From NCBI GenBank assembly GCA_030425045.1, contig JAUHVL010000004.1, positions 124,001 through 188,000 of the forward strand: a stretch of 64,000 nucleotides of DNA, written 5' to 3'. The DNA is from a bacterium (GTDB taxonomy: Bacteria > Bdellovibrionota > Bacteriovoracia > Bacteriovoracales > Bacteriovoracaceae). The notes under the pieces were generated by a model. That model was not told the DNA's origin. It did not search any database and saw only the letters and a list, made by a program, of their open reading frames with translations. Position 1 is the stretch's first letter; each line of letters begins with the position of its first letter. Shown here in pieces: positions 17,299 through 26,012 of this stretch. The position numbers and the translations under genes are program-made.

Positions 17299-17419
17299 TT
17301 TAAACTCCTATTGTCTAAAAATTAGACAAATCTACGCCTTAAACTAGCGATTTTAATTAATATGGTGATTAATATGCATGAATAATGCCAAAGGAAGTTT
17401 TTAGGCTACAATAGATGAA

Positions 17420-18493
17420 GTGAAGTTTATCTTATCGTTATTTATCTTATTTTTAACTCTGGAACTTATCGGCTATATCGGTACGCATATACTTCATCAT
17501 CAAATCACAATACTTAGAAACCAAAATTACTCTCAAAAAGAAATTAACAAATATAAAAGGATTTACAGTTTTGAACGTGGATGGATAGCAAGTAAGTCGA
17601 GGTCAAATAATAACTGGGATTCAGATATTTTTTGTTATGGAGATTCTTTTACCTATGGTGACGATGTCGAACAAGATCAAACATGGAGCTATTTTCTCGA
17701 AAATAGTTTAAATAAATCTGTAAATAACTTAGGCGTCAACGGCTATGGGTTAGATCAAATCTACTATTCACTAAAAGCAGATATCTCTAAAATTAATAAT
17801 AAAATTATAATCATTTCTTTTATCTCTAATGATATTAGACGCTCTGTATCCGTTTACCGAAAGTTTTTAAGTCCTCTATCTCAAAATCCTCTAACAAAAC
17901 CTCGAGTTATCTATGACAAAGATAAAAAGATGCTTATTAAAATAGCTAACCCTATTAAAAGTATTCGTGACGTCAGCAAGATCAAAAAATCTAGTTTTTA
18001 TCTCAATATCGTTGAACAAGATTTTTGGGCAAAACAAATCCCCCCCTTTCAAGCTTCATTTCCCTTTAGCAGACTATTAGTTCACCCTTCTCTTTTAAAT
18101 GAGCTTAAATATATTTTTCTCAACAAAGAATCTCTTTGGGAAAAGAGATCAAATAATTGGTTTTTTAAACAAGGAGAAGCTCAGGATATTTTTTCATCTT
18201 TGTTAAAATCTATGGAGAAATTAAGTAAAGATCATGGTAACCAAATAATATTCAATTATTTACCGAAACAAAGTGAAGTAGACAAGGTAAGTGAAACGAT
18301 TGTGCCTTTAAATAATTTTCTAGAGATTTGCCGTAAAAACAATTTTATATGCACCTCTCCACTGCTTTCAAAAAATATCAAACTTAATAAAGATTTAGAT
18401 TTCTCTAAAAGGTTGCACTACAATGCAAAGGGAAATAAAAAAGTTGCTCAGTATTTGTCGAGCAAGCTAAATACATTAACGAAAAATGATTAA
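17420..18493 (+). CDS. SGNH/GDSL-type hydrolase, membrane-anchored
   Basis: The 357-residue protein has an N-terminal hydrophobic anchor (residues 2-22). SGNH block I is CYGDSFTYGDDVE with Ser76, a Gly-containing block is NNLGVNGYGLDQ near 103-113, block III Asn is in SFISNDIRRS (about Asn137) and the C-terminal His is in LHYNAKGNKKVAQYL. Such hydrolases usually remove or transfer acetyl groups on glycans, outside the cytoplasm. The start is GTG 17420. It overlaps the radical SAM gene by eight bases. A paralogue is at 19637-20689. Confidence 0.75.
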   Translation: MKFILSLFILFLTLELIGYIGTHILHHQITILRNQNYSQKEINKYKRIYSFERGWIASKSRSNNNWDSDIFCYGDSFTYGDDVEQDQTWSYFLENSLNKSVNNLGVNGYGLDQIYYSLKADISKINNKIIIISFISNDIRRSVSVYRKFLSPLSQNPLTKPRVIYDKDKKMLIKIANPIKSIRDVSKIKKSSFYLNIVEQDFWAKQIPPFQASFPFSRLLVHPSLLNELKYIFLNKESLWEKRSNNWFFKQGEAQDIFSSLLKSMEKLSKDHGNQIIFNYLPKQSEVDKVSETIVPLNNFLEICRKNNFICTSPLLSKNIKLNKDLDFSKRLHYNAKGNKKVAQYLSSKLNTLTKND

Positions 18494-19631
18494 TAAAGAT
18501 AACAAAAGCTATTGCTCACTTCTCTGGAATGGAATAACAATAAATGCGAATGGAGTTATTCGTCCCTGCTGTCGTTTTGATGTTTATGATACTTCTATTA
18601 AAGAGCTTTCAACTACTAACCTTTTAGAAAGCTATAATACTTCTTTTTTTGAATCTGTAAGAAAAAACGCATTAGAAGATAAAACAATTTCTGCTTGTCA
18701 TAAATGTTACAAAGAAGAAAAGCACGGCATTACAAGTCTTAGAGAACATCATAATAAACTTGCATATAATACTCATTCAAATCTCTTCACATCAGCCGAA
18801 AATATTGAATATATCGAATTATTCTTGGGAAGAGAATGCAATTTAGCATGTCACACTTGTAAACCTCTTCTTAGTTCAACTTGGGAAAAAGAAGTCAAAA
18901 AACTAGGCTGGACACAGGAACTTGTTGATTTAAACTGGAAATCTCAAGATTTTGACTTCAAAACAAGATCGTTTTCACTAGCGGGATATGAAAACTTAAA
19001 AGAAATTAAATTTGTTGGCGGTGAAACACTCATTAACGATCGTCATTTAGAGATTTTAAACACTATTCCTAGTCAAACTCGCAAAAATATTATTGTTGAT
19101 TATTATACAAATGGAACTATTCCATTTAAGGACTCTTACTATAATACGTGGAAGCATTTCAAGCAGGTTAAAGTCAGATTTAGTATCGATGGCCATAAAG
19201 AACTTAACGAATACATACGTTATCCTTCAAAATGGAATGTTATTGAAAGTAATATTAAGGATTGCTTATCAACTTACAGAGAGAATGTTCACTTTAGGCT
19301 TCATACAACAGTCAGCATTCTAAATATTTTTTCGCTTAATAAAATAAGTGAGTGGTGGGATGAAATCTCTAAAAACTCTCCATGCTCCACAGAAGAGGTT
19401 AAGTTTAATCTTTTACATGATCCAAGCTTTTTATCTATTGCAACTCTTAAACAATTGACAACCAGTTACGATAAACTCGTTCAATCAGAAAAATGGCTCT
19501 CTTTCATTGAACATTCCGTTATAGAAGAAAAACATCTGAAGCTATTGAAACACTTCTTGAACAATCTTGATCAGCAAAGAGGTAACAGTTTGAAGGGTGT
19601 GATTCCAGACCTTTCAGACATCCTATTTTAA
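18486..19631 (+). CDS. Radical SAM protein with N-terminal twitch-like cysteine region
   Basis: Binds a [4Fe-4S] cluster through CNLACHTC (Cys118, Cys122, Cys125). The other barrel motifs are IKFVGGETLIN (the GGE SAM-binding motif) and VRFSIDGHKELNEYIR. Ahead of the core lie CSLLWNG, GVIRPCCRF and ACHKCYKEE (Cys10, 28, 29, 71, 74), which resemble an auxiliary cluster placed N-terminally, as in the 'twitch domain-containing radical SAM' group. Substrate unknown. It is cotranscribed with an SGNH hydrolase and ends five bases from a convergent paralogue of that hydrolase. Confidence 0.85.
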   Translation: MINKDNKSYCSLLWNGITINANGVIRPCCRFDVYDTSIKELSTTNLLESYNTSFFESVRKNALEDKTISACHKCYKEEKHGITSLREHHNKLAYNTHSNLFTSAENIEYIELFLGRECNLACHTCKPLLSSTWEKEVKKLGWTQELVDLNWKSQDFDFKTRSFSLAGYENLKEIKFVGGETLINDRHLEILNTIPSQTRKNIIVDYYTNGTIPFKDSYYNTWKHFKQVKVRFSIDGHKELNEYIRYPSKWNVIESNIKDCLSTYRENVHFRLHTTVSILNIFSLNKISEWWDEISKNSPCSTEEVKFNLLHDPSFLSIATLKQLTTSYDKLVQSEKWLSFIEHSVIEEKHLKLLKHFLNNLDQQRGNSLKGVIPDLSDILF

Positions 19632-19636
19632 TGGAG

Positions 19637-20689
19637 TTAAATATATTCCAATAAATACTGAGCAACTTTTTTATTGCCATTCTTATTTAAATGTCCATTT
19701 TTTGCATAATCATTCTTATCCAGCTTAACCTCACTACTTCCTTTAAAAAAATCAACACACTTCATCTTTTCTCTTCTACAAATATTTTTAAAAACGCTTA
19801 AGGGCAGATATTTTTCATCTTTTAAGCTCAGCTCGTTTTTTTTTGGAATATATACAAAAACAAGTTCGTTGTTATTAACCGAGGCAGTTTTTTTAAATTC
19901 TTTTAATAAAAATTCCAACAGCTCTACAGCCTCTTCTTTTGAATATACCTGAGCCATATCTCTCAACTCCCCACTATATCCACTTAGTAACCTTTGCTTC
20001 ACTAATTTAACCAAAGTTTCATTAATGTAATATCTAGAGAAAGGGAATTCTTTTTTAACAGGAGGATATAGGGTACCCCAATAATCATATTTTACTAAAC
20101 CCATTACATATTTTGATTTCGTTACATTCTTTATTTTCCCAACATCCTTTATTGGATTTTGAAAAATAGTATAACTATCATCATTATATTCTTTTAAAAA
20201 TCGAGGCTTAGTTAAGACAAATTTTGTTTTCGGCTGTACAAACTTTCTGTAAACGGACAATGATCTTCCCAAACTATTTGTTATTATTGTTATAACAACT
20301 TTTTTTCCTTGAAGGCGAGATAAATTGTTTTTATACCTTAAAAGAGACTGATCTAGACCATAACCTCTTACACCGAGATTACTTGTTTTAACACTGCTCA
20401 ATTTCTCATAAAAATACGGAAATGATTCATTATATTCAACTTCGTCACCGTAGGTAAAAGAATCACCAAAGAAATAAACTTCAGAAAGCCAATTCACATC
20501 TTCCCTGGTTCTACTTTCTCTCCACCCCAAGTTAAAATCATATATTTTTTCAAATTTCTTTAATGTAGATCGATTTAACGCTTTATCATCTAGAAATACA
20601 ATTTCATCTTTTAAAATTTTCGGCATAAAAAATGCTGAAAATTCAAGGGCAACAAGTATCGAAAATATATAAATAAAAGCTTTCCTCAT
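19637..20689 (-). CDS. SGNH/GDSL-type hydrolase, paralogue of 17420-18493
   Basis: A 350-residue protein with an N-terminal anchor, FFGDSFTYGDEVE (Ser77), NLGVRGYGLDQ, a conserved SVYRKF segment, PPVKKEFPFSR and NGHLNKNGNKKVAQYL with the catalytic His. It aligns with the other SGNH protein along its whole length. The Asp after the block III Asn is replaced (ITNSLGRS instead of ISNDIRRS). It lies 58 bases downstream of flagellin 2 on the same strand and starts five bases after that gene's terminator. Confidence 0.75.
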   Translation of the reverse strand: MRKAFIYIFSILVALEFSAFFMPKILKDEIVFLDDKALNRSTLKKFEKIYDFNLGWRESRTREDVNWLSEVYFFGDSFTYGDEVEYNESFPYFYEKLSSVKTSNLGVRGYGLDQSLLRYKNNLSRLQGKKVVITIITNSLGRSLSVYRKFVQPKTKFVLTKPRFLKEYNDDSYTIFQNPIKDVGKIKNVTKSKYVMGLVKYDYWGTLYPPVKKEFPFSRYYINETLVKLVKQRLLSGYSGELRDMAQVYSKEEAVELLEFLLKEFKKTASVNNNELVFVYIPKKNELSLKDEKYLPLSVFKNICRREKMKCVDFFKGSSEVKLDKNDYAKNGHLNKNGNKKVAQYLLEYI

Positions 20690-20693
20690 TAAG

Positions 20694-20722
20694 TAAAAAG
20701 AAGCCCCTCTTTTCAGAGGGGC
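20694..20722 (-). terminator. Intrinsic terminator of flagellin 2
   Basis: On the minus strand GCCCCTCT and AGAGGGGC form a perfect eight-pair stem with a GAAA tetraloop, followed by TTCTTTTT. The T-run ends five bases before the start codon of the SGNH paralogue, so readthrough would be needed to express that gene from the flagellin promoter. Confidence 0.85.
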
Positions 20723-20747
20723 ACTGTAATGGTTTTAATTAGTTTTC

Positions 20748-21581
20748 TTATCCAAGTAGTCCAAGAGCTTGGTTACCAGATGTGTTCGCTTGAGCTAATA
20801 CTGAAGTACCAGAAGCTGATAAGATATTTTGCTTTGCTAGTTCAGCAGATTGCTTAGCGATATCTGTATCACGAATTCTTGAGTTCGCCGCAGACATATT
20901 CTCTGTTTGAATCTCTAAGTTTCTCACAGTAGATTGTAATCTGTTTTGAAGGGCACCAAGTTGGGCACGGTTCGTGTTTACAGAGTTAATCGCCTGGTCA
21001 ATTTTCTCAAGGTTTTCCTGTGAAGAACCTTTCGTGAGAACATTTAAACCTTGAATTCCAATTGCTTCAGTTTTTACACTTTGTGTAGCTGGATTGTATT
21101 GGATTCTGTCATTAGCTGGAACATTGTTAATCCCAATTTGAAAATCCATCGATTCACCTTGTCCATTTAACAATTGTTTCTCGTTAAATGTCGTCGACGT
21201 AGCAATTCTTTCAACCTCAGTTACTAGTTGTTGAAATTCCATATCACTATAAGCTCTTTCTTTGTCACCAATTGTATCTGATGCAGATTGAACTGATAGT
21301 TCTCTTAGTCTAATAAGGATATTATTTACTTCGTTTAGTCCACCTTCAGCAGTCTGAATTAATGAGATACCGTCACCAGCGTTTCTTGTCGCTTGTTGAG
21401 TACCACGAATATTTGACTTTAACTTTTCTGAAATCGCTAAACCAGCAGCATCGTCACCGGCTTTATTGATTCGACTTCCTGAAGCTAATTTTTCTAGTGC
21501 TGAACTTTGTTGTCTTTTGGTTGCACCCAAACTTCTTTGAGCTGCTAATGATTGGACGTTAGTTGCAATTCTTAAACCCAT
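20748..21581 (-). CDS. Flagellin 2
   Basis: Filament subunit of 277 residues and paralogue of flagellin 1. The N-terminal block is MGLRIATNVQSLAAQRSLGA, LASGSRINKAGDDAAGLAIS and GDGISLIQTAEGGLNEVNNI. The C-terminal block is RAQLGALQNRLQSTVRNLEI, ending ANTSGNQALGLLG. The central region differs most (for example NGQGESMDFQIGINNVPAND). A long leader of about 100 bases with two hairpins and two purine-rich Shine-Dalgarno-like sites precedes the start, unlike flagellin 1. Confidence 0.95.
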   Translation of the reverse strand: MGLRIATNVQSLAAQRSLGATKRQQSSALEKLASGSRINKAGDDAAGLAISEKLKSNIRGTQQATRNAGDGISLIQTAEGGLNEVNNILIRLRELSVQSASDTIGDKERAYSDMEFQQLVTEVERIATSTTFNEKQLLNGQGESMDFQIGINNVPANDRIQYNPATQSVKTEAIGIQGLNVLTKGSSQENLEKIDQAINSVNTNRAQLGALQNRLQSTVRNLEIQTENMSAANSRIRDTDIAKQSAELAKQNILSASGTSVLAQANTSGNQALGLLG

Positions 21582-21687
21582 TGTTTACTCCTCGAATTCT
21601 ATGACATCCTCCTTGGTTTCATTTAAATTCTAAACGCCCATGTTTAGAGTTGTTTTTTAACAGCACCCACATGCTGTGTAATAACAA

Positions 21688-21713
21688 TATCGTCTACTCT
21701 GTTTTTTACTTGA
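21688..21713 (-). promoter_or_regulatory. Sigma-28-like promoter of flagellin 2
   Basis: On the minus strand TCAAGTAAAAAAC precedes ACGATATTG with 17 bases between TCAA and CGAT. This mirrors the flagellin 1 promoter string (TAAAGTAAATAAC, then ACGATAGG). It lies about 107 bases upstream of the flagellin 2 start. Confidence 0.6.
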
Positions 21714-21774
21714 GGAAAAAATAGGAATTTTTTTCCCTTTTTTTAGGCACTTATCCGAGCTTAAGACTCGGGCA

Positions 21775-22236
21775 TTAATGTATTTTTAAGATCTTATCGA
21801 TAACGGACGTGGTAGAGAAGCCATCTTTAAAACTCAAGCTTTTTACTTCACCACCATTTTTCATGACAAAGTCAGAACCAACAATCTGGTCAGGCTTCCA
21901 ATCCCCACCTTTAACAAGGAGGCTTGGCCTTACTTCTTTAATAAGATTAAGCGGAGTATCCTCATGAAAAATTTCTACAAAGTCGACCCACTTTAATGAC
22001 TCCAAGATATACTTTCTCTCCCTCTCATCATTTATAGGTCTTTTATCACCTTTAAGTCTTTTCACCGAGCTATCACTATTAAGGCCAATAAATAAAAGGT
22101 CCCCCTGCTCCCTAGCTTCTTTTAAATAACTAATATGACCAGAGTGAAGGATGTCAAAACAGCCATTAGTAAAAACAATTTTTTTATCTTTATTGTTCTC
22201 TAAGAAAGATAGAGCATCTTTAGTTAGTTGGTGCAT
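21775..22236 (-). CDS. rfaE2: D-glycero-beta-D-manno-heptose 1-phosphate adenylyltransferase
   Basis: Makes ADP-heptose precursor from heptose 1-phosphate and ATP. The 153-residue protein is the stand-alone nucleotidyltransferase half of HldE. It has TNGCFDILHSGHISYL (HxGH-type motif), GLNSDSSVKRLKGDKRPI, and LVKGGDWKPDQIVGSD with FSTTSVIDKIL near the end. The kinase half must be encoded elsewhere. Its product would feed the heptosyltransferase-like GT9 enzymes near the window start as well as LPS core synthesis. It overlaps the RDD gene by 13 bases. Confidence 0.9.
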   Translation of the reverse strand: MHQLTKDALSFLENNKDKKIVFTNGCFDILHSGHISYLKEAREQGDLLFIGLNSDSSVKRLKGDKRPINDERERKYILESLKWVDFVEIFHEDTPLNLIKEVRPSLLVKGGDWKPDQIVGSDFVMKNGGEVKSLSFKDGFSTTSVIDKILKIH

Positions 22237-22979
22237 ACTTTTGTATCAGATAATTTTCCCTGAAAATCCAAAACGAGAGGAAAGCCAAGAAGTAATAATG
22301 AGGCGAGTCCAATAAAACTTCTAATAAAGCTTTGTCTTATTGTAATCGGCTCATCATTCGTTCCTACGGTCTTTATTCCCATAACAAGCTTTCCAAAAGT
22401 TTTTTGGAGATCAAAAATTGTAAAGTAGAATAAGTAAAAACATGTATAAATAACTGCTAAGTAAAAATAGACTTCATTAGGAATTCTATTCACGGTCTCG
22501 AGAGTTAGGGGAATTGAAACAATAAATGCAGCAGCAGCGATGGTTGCAGCAAATAAAACACTTATCGTTATAAAATCAATAATCCAAGCAACAAACTTCA
22601 CTTCAACTTCAGCTTCTGCCAAAGATCTTTTGGTTACGTTCACCCTAGGAGAAGGTTTTATTGTCGTTTGGCTTTTTTGTACTTGTTTTTCTAACTTACT
22701 ATCTTGATAAAATGATGACAGCCCACTCGTTGAGACACTTTTCGTTTGTGCTCTTTTTTCGAAGTCTTCTTTTCTTAATACAGGTTTAGGCGTGATAACA
22801 GGCTGTACTTTTGTCTCAGCTTGTTTTTTAACGACAATATTTTCTCTTTTTCTATTTTGGTTATTAAAGCCAAGGCCTTCAGTAAGAGGCTCAAAGTCAT
22901 AATTCTCTAAATCAAAATCATCGATATTAAACTTTATATCAGGAACTTTCTCTTCGTTTTTTGTGGTACGAATATCCAT
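22224..22979 (-). CDS. RDD-family membrane protein with long cytoplasmic N-terminus
   Basis: The first 125 residues are polar and charged, probably disordered. They are followed by the RDD domain: VEVKFVAWIIDFITISVLFAA (Arg replaced by Lys at the first RDD position, with the Asp kept), two further hydrophobic segments, FDLQKTFGKLVMGIKTV and IRSFIGLASLLLLGFPLVLD. RDD proteins are inner-membrane proteins of mostly unknown role. It overlaps rfaE2 by 13 bases. Confidence 0.75.
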   Translation of the reverse strand: MDIRTTKNEEKVPDIKFNIDDFDLENYDFEPLTEGLGFNNQNRKRENIVVKKQAETKVQPVITPKPVLRKEDFEKRAQTKSVSTSGLSSFYQDSKLEKQVQKSQTTIKPSPRVNVTKRSLAEAEVEVKFVAWIIDFITISVLFAATIAAAAFIVSIPLTLETVNRIPNEVYFYLAVIYTCFYLFYFTIFDLQKTFGKLVMGIKTVGTNDEPITIRQSFIRSFIGLASLLLLGFPLVLDFQGKLSDTKVCTN

Positions 22980-23034
22980 GATCAGCCTCGCTTAGATTTA
23001 TCTTTGTGTGCCTCATCATTGTGACATAATTTAT

Positions 23035-23703
23035 TCAGCGAGTATAGCCCATAAGATAGCCAATTCCAGTGGGAACGGCAGATGTTGCTCTTAAGATTGG
23101 CGTCTTCAATTCTAAACAACTTAGGTCCTTAAACTTCTCTCTCTCTGCATTTGAAAATCCAGCCTCAGGGCCAACAAACAAGATTGTTTTTTCAAGGACG
23201 ATATTTTCAATACTTTTCCCCACAGAAAAGTCCATCGGTATAACTGTTTTTTCAAGGTTAAGGAGGTTATCCACATTATCAATTGACACTATCTCAGGAA
23301 GCCATGGGTTATTAGATTGAAGACAAGCTGAAATTAATATTTTATCCAGTCTTTCACTATGCTTATAGCTCCATTGTGAATAATCACATTTAACAGCATA
23401 AATTTTTTCAACTCCTAGCTCTGTTGCAACCCTACAAATATCTTCGAAGTTCTCTTTTTTAGGAATACCAACGGCCAACTCCAAAGAAGAAGCCTTAGGA
23501 ACTAGATTTTTTTCCAAAACGACTAGCTCTATATTTTTCTTATTTATTTTTTCTAACGAAGCTTTTGCTTTTAAACCCTTTCCATTAAGAACAAGAACGT
23601 CATCACCTTCTTTTAGACGTAAAACATTTTTTAAGTGATGAACTTGCTCATCTTCAATAACTAAGGAATCGGAAAAATCTTTCGAGTAATAAACGGATCT
23701 CAA
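23035..23703 (-). CDS. rsmE: 16S rRNA (uracil(1498)-N(3))-methyltransferase
   Basis: A SPOUT-class methyltransferase acting on the small ribosomal subunit. The 222-residue protein has the N-terminal PUA-like region (EQVHHLKNVLRLKEGDDVLVLNGKG). The SAM-binding knot is LFVGPEAGFSNAEREKF, with the family-typical GPEGG here GPEAG, and ILRATSAVPTGIGYLMG (usually LRxETA) follows. The first base overlaps the prmA stop. rsmE directly after prmA is a common arrangement. Confidence 0.9.
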   Translation of the reverse strand: MRSVYYSKDFSDSLVIEDEQVHHLKNVLRLKEGDDVLVLNGKGLKAKASLEKINKKNIELVVLEKNLVPKASSLELAVGIPKKENFEDICRVATELGVEKIYAVKCDYSQWSYKHSERLDKILISACLQSNNPWLPEIVSIDNVDNLLNLEKTVIPMDFSVGKSIENIVLEKTILFVGPEAGFSNAEREKFKDLSCLELKTPILRATSAVPTGIGYLMGYTR

Positions 23704-24647
23704 TTTTTCCTCAACAAGATTGCAATCCAGCCATTTTTTTCTAGTGTTTTTACTTTTCGAAAACCTTGGTAATGTTTTAGAACTTCATTTTCTTGTTCTA
23801 CCAGTAAACCAGAAAGAACAAGGAAGCCATTTTCATCGACAGAGTTAATAATAACATCTGATTCTTCTTTTAATATATCCATAAGGATATTTGCAAAAAC
23901 CAGCTTATATTTTTTAAAGGTCATTCTCTCACGTAAAACGATCTCATGACCTTCACAATAGGATTCATAATCATTTAATAAAATATTTTGGTGGGTATTT
24001 TCTAGCGCATGAGCATCTACATCGCAAAAATCAACTAACATTTTTTTCTTTTTAATAGTTGCTATTCCCAATATCCCAGAACCACAACCAAAATCTAGAC
24101 ACAAATTTTCTGGAGAAAATTCATCTTTTATTTCCATGAACATTTTTAAACACAAAAACGTTGTTTCATGTGTTCCCGTCCCAAAGCCCATACCTGGGTA
24201 AATGAAAACCTTAGAAGCGTCATCATTCTCTTTTTCCCATGCAGGAACGACTTCTAAGTCATCTGTAACAAATATTTTTTGATAGTTTTTTTTCCACTCA
24301 CTATTCCAATCATCAAGCTCAATATCTTCACGATCAAACACAATACCTCTTCTTTCTAATTCACTGGTGAAAAGATCGCCATCTCCTTCTACAAAAAAGT
24401 ATCCCCAGCTTGTTTCACTTGCTGCAGATTCCATTTTTTCAATACGATCATCAGTGATTTGAGCAGAGGTAAAAGCATCTTCTTTCAAGATATGGTCGAT
24501 ATCATGATCAGATAATTCAAAACAATGTTTTCCCTGACAGTTAAACTTATCAAAGGCTAACTCATCTAGTTTTTCAAACTCTTCTGGCGTTAAGGCATCA
24601 TGCTTCAAAACGATATTGATAAATTTATTACTAATTTGATTATTCAT
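23700..24647 (-). CDS. prmA: Ribosomal protein L11 methyltransferase
   Basis: Trimethylates ribosomal protein L11 with SAM as donor. The C-terminal class I methyltransferase domain shows FIYPGMGFGTGTHETTFLCL, CLDFGCGSGILGIATIKK (motif I) and KLVFANILMDIL (NIL motif). The N-terminal domain of about 150 residues binds the substrate. The length of 315 residues is typical. The following 24648-24827 stretch, between divergent genes, holds no further feature I can support. Confidence 0.92.
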   Translation of the reverse strand: MNNQISNKFINIVLKHDALTPEEFEKLDELAFDKFNCQGKHCFELSDHDIDHILKEDAFTSAQITDDRIEKMESAASETSWGYFFVEGDGDLFTSELERRGIVFDREDIELDDWNSEWKKNYQKIFVTDDLEVVPAWEKENDDASKVFIYPGMGFGTGTHETTFLCLKMFMEIKDEFSPENLCLDFGCGSGILGIATIKKKKMLVDFCDVDAHALENTHQNILLNDYESYCEGHEIVLRERMTFKKYKLVFANILMDILKEESDVIINSVDENGFLVLSGLLVEQENEVLKHYQGFRKVKTLEKNGWIAILLRKN

Positions 24648-24827
24648 GACCCATTGCTTAACGCCGATGGCCTAAGAGGTCAATGTCTTTATCGTAAACA
24701 CATCATATCCTGTTGAAATTACACGACAAAAACTAAGCATAATGACCCTACGGCCTTATAAATTCTTCCCCTCATCTTGATAAAAATTCGACACTTGCTA
24801 AGTTTAATTTAACAACAGGGAATTAAG

Positions 24828-25991
24828 ATGAATCACTTTTTATTACTATTATTTTTTATATCACTATCCATTTGTTCTCATGCCACAAGCTGGACAGTTA
24901 TGAATCTTGATATCGAAGCCACTCTTCGGTCTGAAGTTAATGGTGTTTTAGAAAAAGAAATCGTGCTGCCAAAAGAGAGTATCCTAAAGTTTGCTCTCTC
25001 TGTAGGCAGCCGAAAATATAGAAAGTCTGACGGATCAATCGCAACGTCGAGAAAGGGTTGGTATCGTTATATCTTATTACAAACAATTCCTGGTTTAGAT
25101 CAAAATCAAATTGATGAGCTTAACAAGAAAAAACTTTATATTTCAAAAACTGTTACGGCCGGTCTCTCAAATACAGTAATCAGTAATACTAATGGTTCCC
25201 CAAGTGATCGTATTGCTAGCAATAGTGATTATGAAGCATCAACAGATGAAAAAACTGAAGCTTGTAACTTAGAATCAATGGATCAAACTTGGAAAAATCG
25301 CTGCCTAGAACTTTTTAATCAAATTCCTCATGATGCTCTTTTATTTACTTTAAAAACGATGAAGCTCAATGAAACAGAGTTTAAATCAGATAAATGTTAT
25401 AAGATGAGAGATTCTAATGGCACAGCAATGGCAGGAGTCACAAAACAAAACTTTCAAGACCAAATGGCAAATGGTCTGCCAAATAAATGTCAATTTATCA
25501 TCAATGATACCAGAGACAAATTAGCACAATGTCGAGGTCGTATGTACTACGTGGATCTTTGTCGAGATAGTGAAAAGCTTGTTGTGAAAGACTTTTTTAA
25601 TATTGGTACAGGTACATGTCGAAAAGGTAGAGGTTTTCGAAATTATGCCAACCAAAATACAACTGTGCTCGGAGCTTTTTTTACAAACTATAAAGCCGTC
25701 AACTTTTACAACTCCAATAGCAAGTATAATGGGCTGAGAACAAAAATTAAAAATGTGACTGGACGTTACTGGGCTCCCGCTCTCATGCTCTTTGGTCTTC
25801 AAAACACTAACAACAATGCTTCGCTCAATGGAAAGTATATGCATGTTTCTCCCTATATCTCTTCACAAGGGTGTCCCTCAGTTAGTTGGCAAAATGGATA
25901 TATGGTTGAAGCCCTTGCTAATAATGGGCCTAGCTTAATGGTTAATTTTGGCCATCAAATGGAAGACATCGGAGCATGTACGAGAGAGTAA
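24828..25991 (+). CDS. Exported YkuD_2-like L,D-transpeptidase-related protein
   Basis: A 387-residue protein with a signal peptide (to about SHATSW). The C-terminal half shows CRGRMYYVDLCRDSEK, FNIGTGTCRKGRGF, KYMHVSPYISSQGCPSVSW and GPSLMVNFGH. SSQGCPS near residue 345 parallels the SSGCPM nucleophile motif of the L,D-transpeptidase-like protein at 12654-13517, and a His lies shortly before it. The N-terminal 150 residues are unassigned. Peptidoglycan editing is the likely role, inferred from the motif only. Confidence 0.6.
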   Translation: MNHFLLLLFFISLSICSHATSWTVMNLDIEATLRSEVNGVLEKEIVLPKESILKFALSVGSRKYRKSDGSIATSRKGWYRYILLQTIPGLDQNQIDELNKKKLYISKTVTAGLSNTVISNTNGSPSDRIASNSDYEASTDEKTEACNLESMDQTWKNRCLELFNQIPHDALLFTLKTMKLNETEFKSDKCYKMRDSNGTAMAGVTKQNFQDQMANGLPNKCQFIINDTRDKLAQCRGRMYYVDLCRDSEKLVVKDFFNIGTGTCRKGRGFRNYANQNTTVLGAFFTNYKAVNFYNSNSKYNGLRTKIKNVTGRYWAPALMLFGLQNTNNNASLNGKYMHVSPYISSQGCPSVSWQNGYMVEALANNGPSLMVNFGHQMEDIGACTRE

Positions 25992-26012
25992 ATCTCATGT
26001 TATAGTTTCACT

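Noticed and set aside
23035-24647. rsmE GPEAG and LRATSA deviations considered as signs of a broken gene
   Set aside because: The full frame, length and remaining motifs are intact, so these look like ordinary lineage variation.
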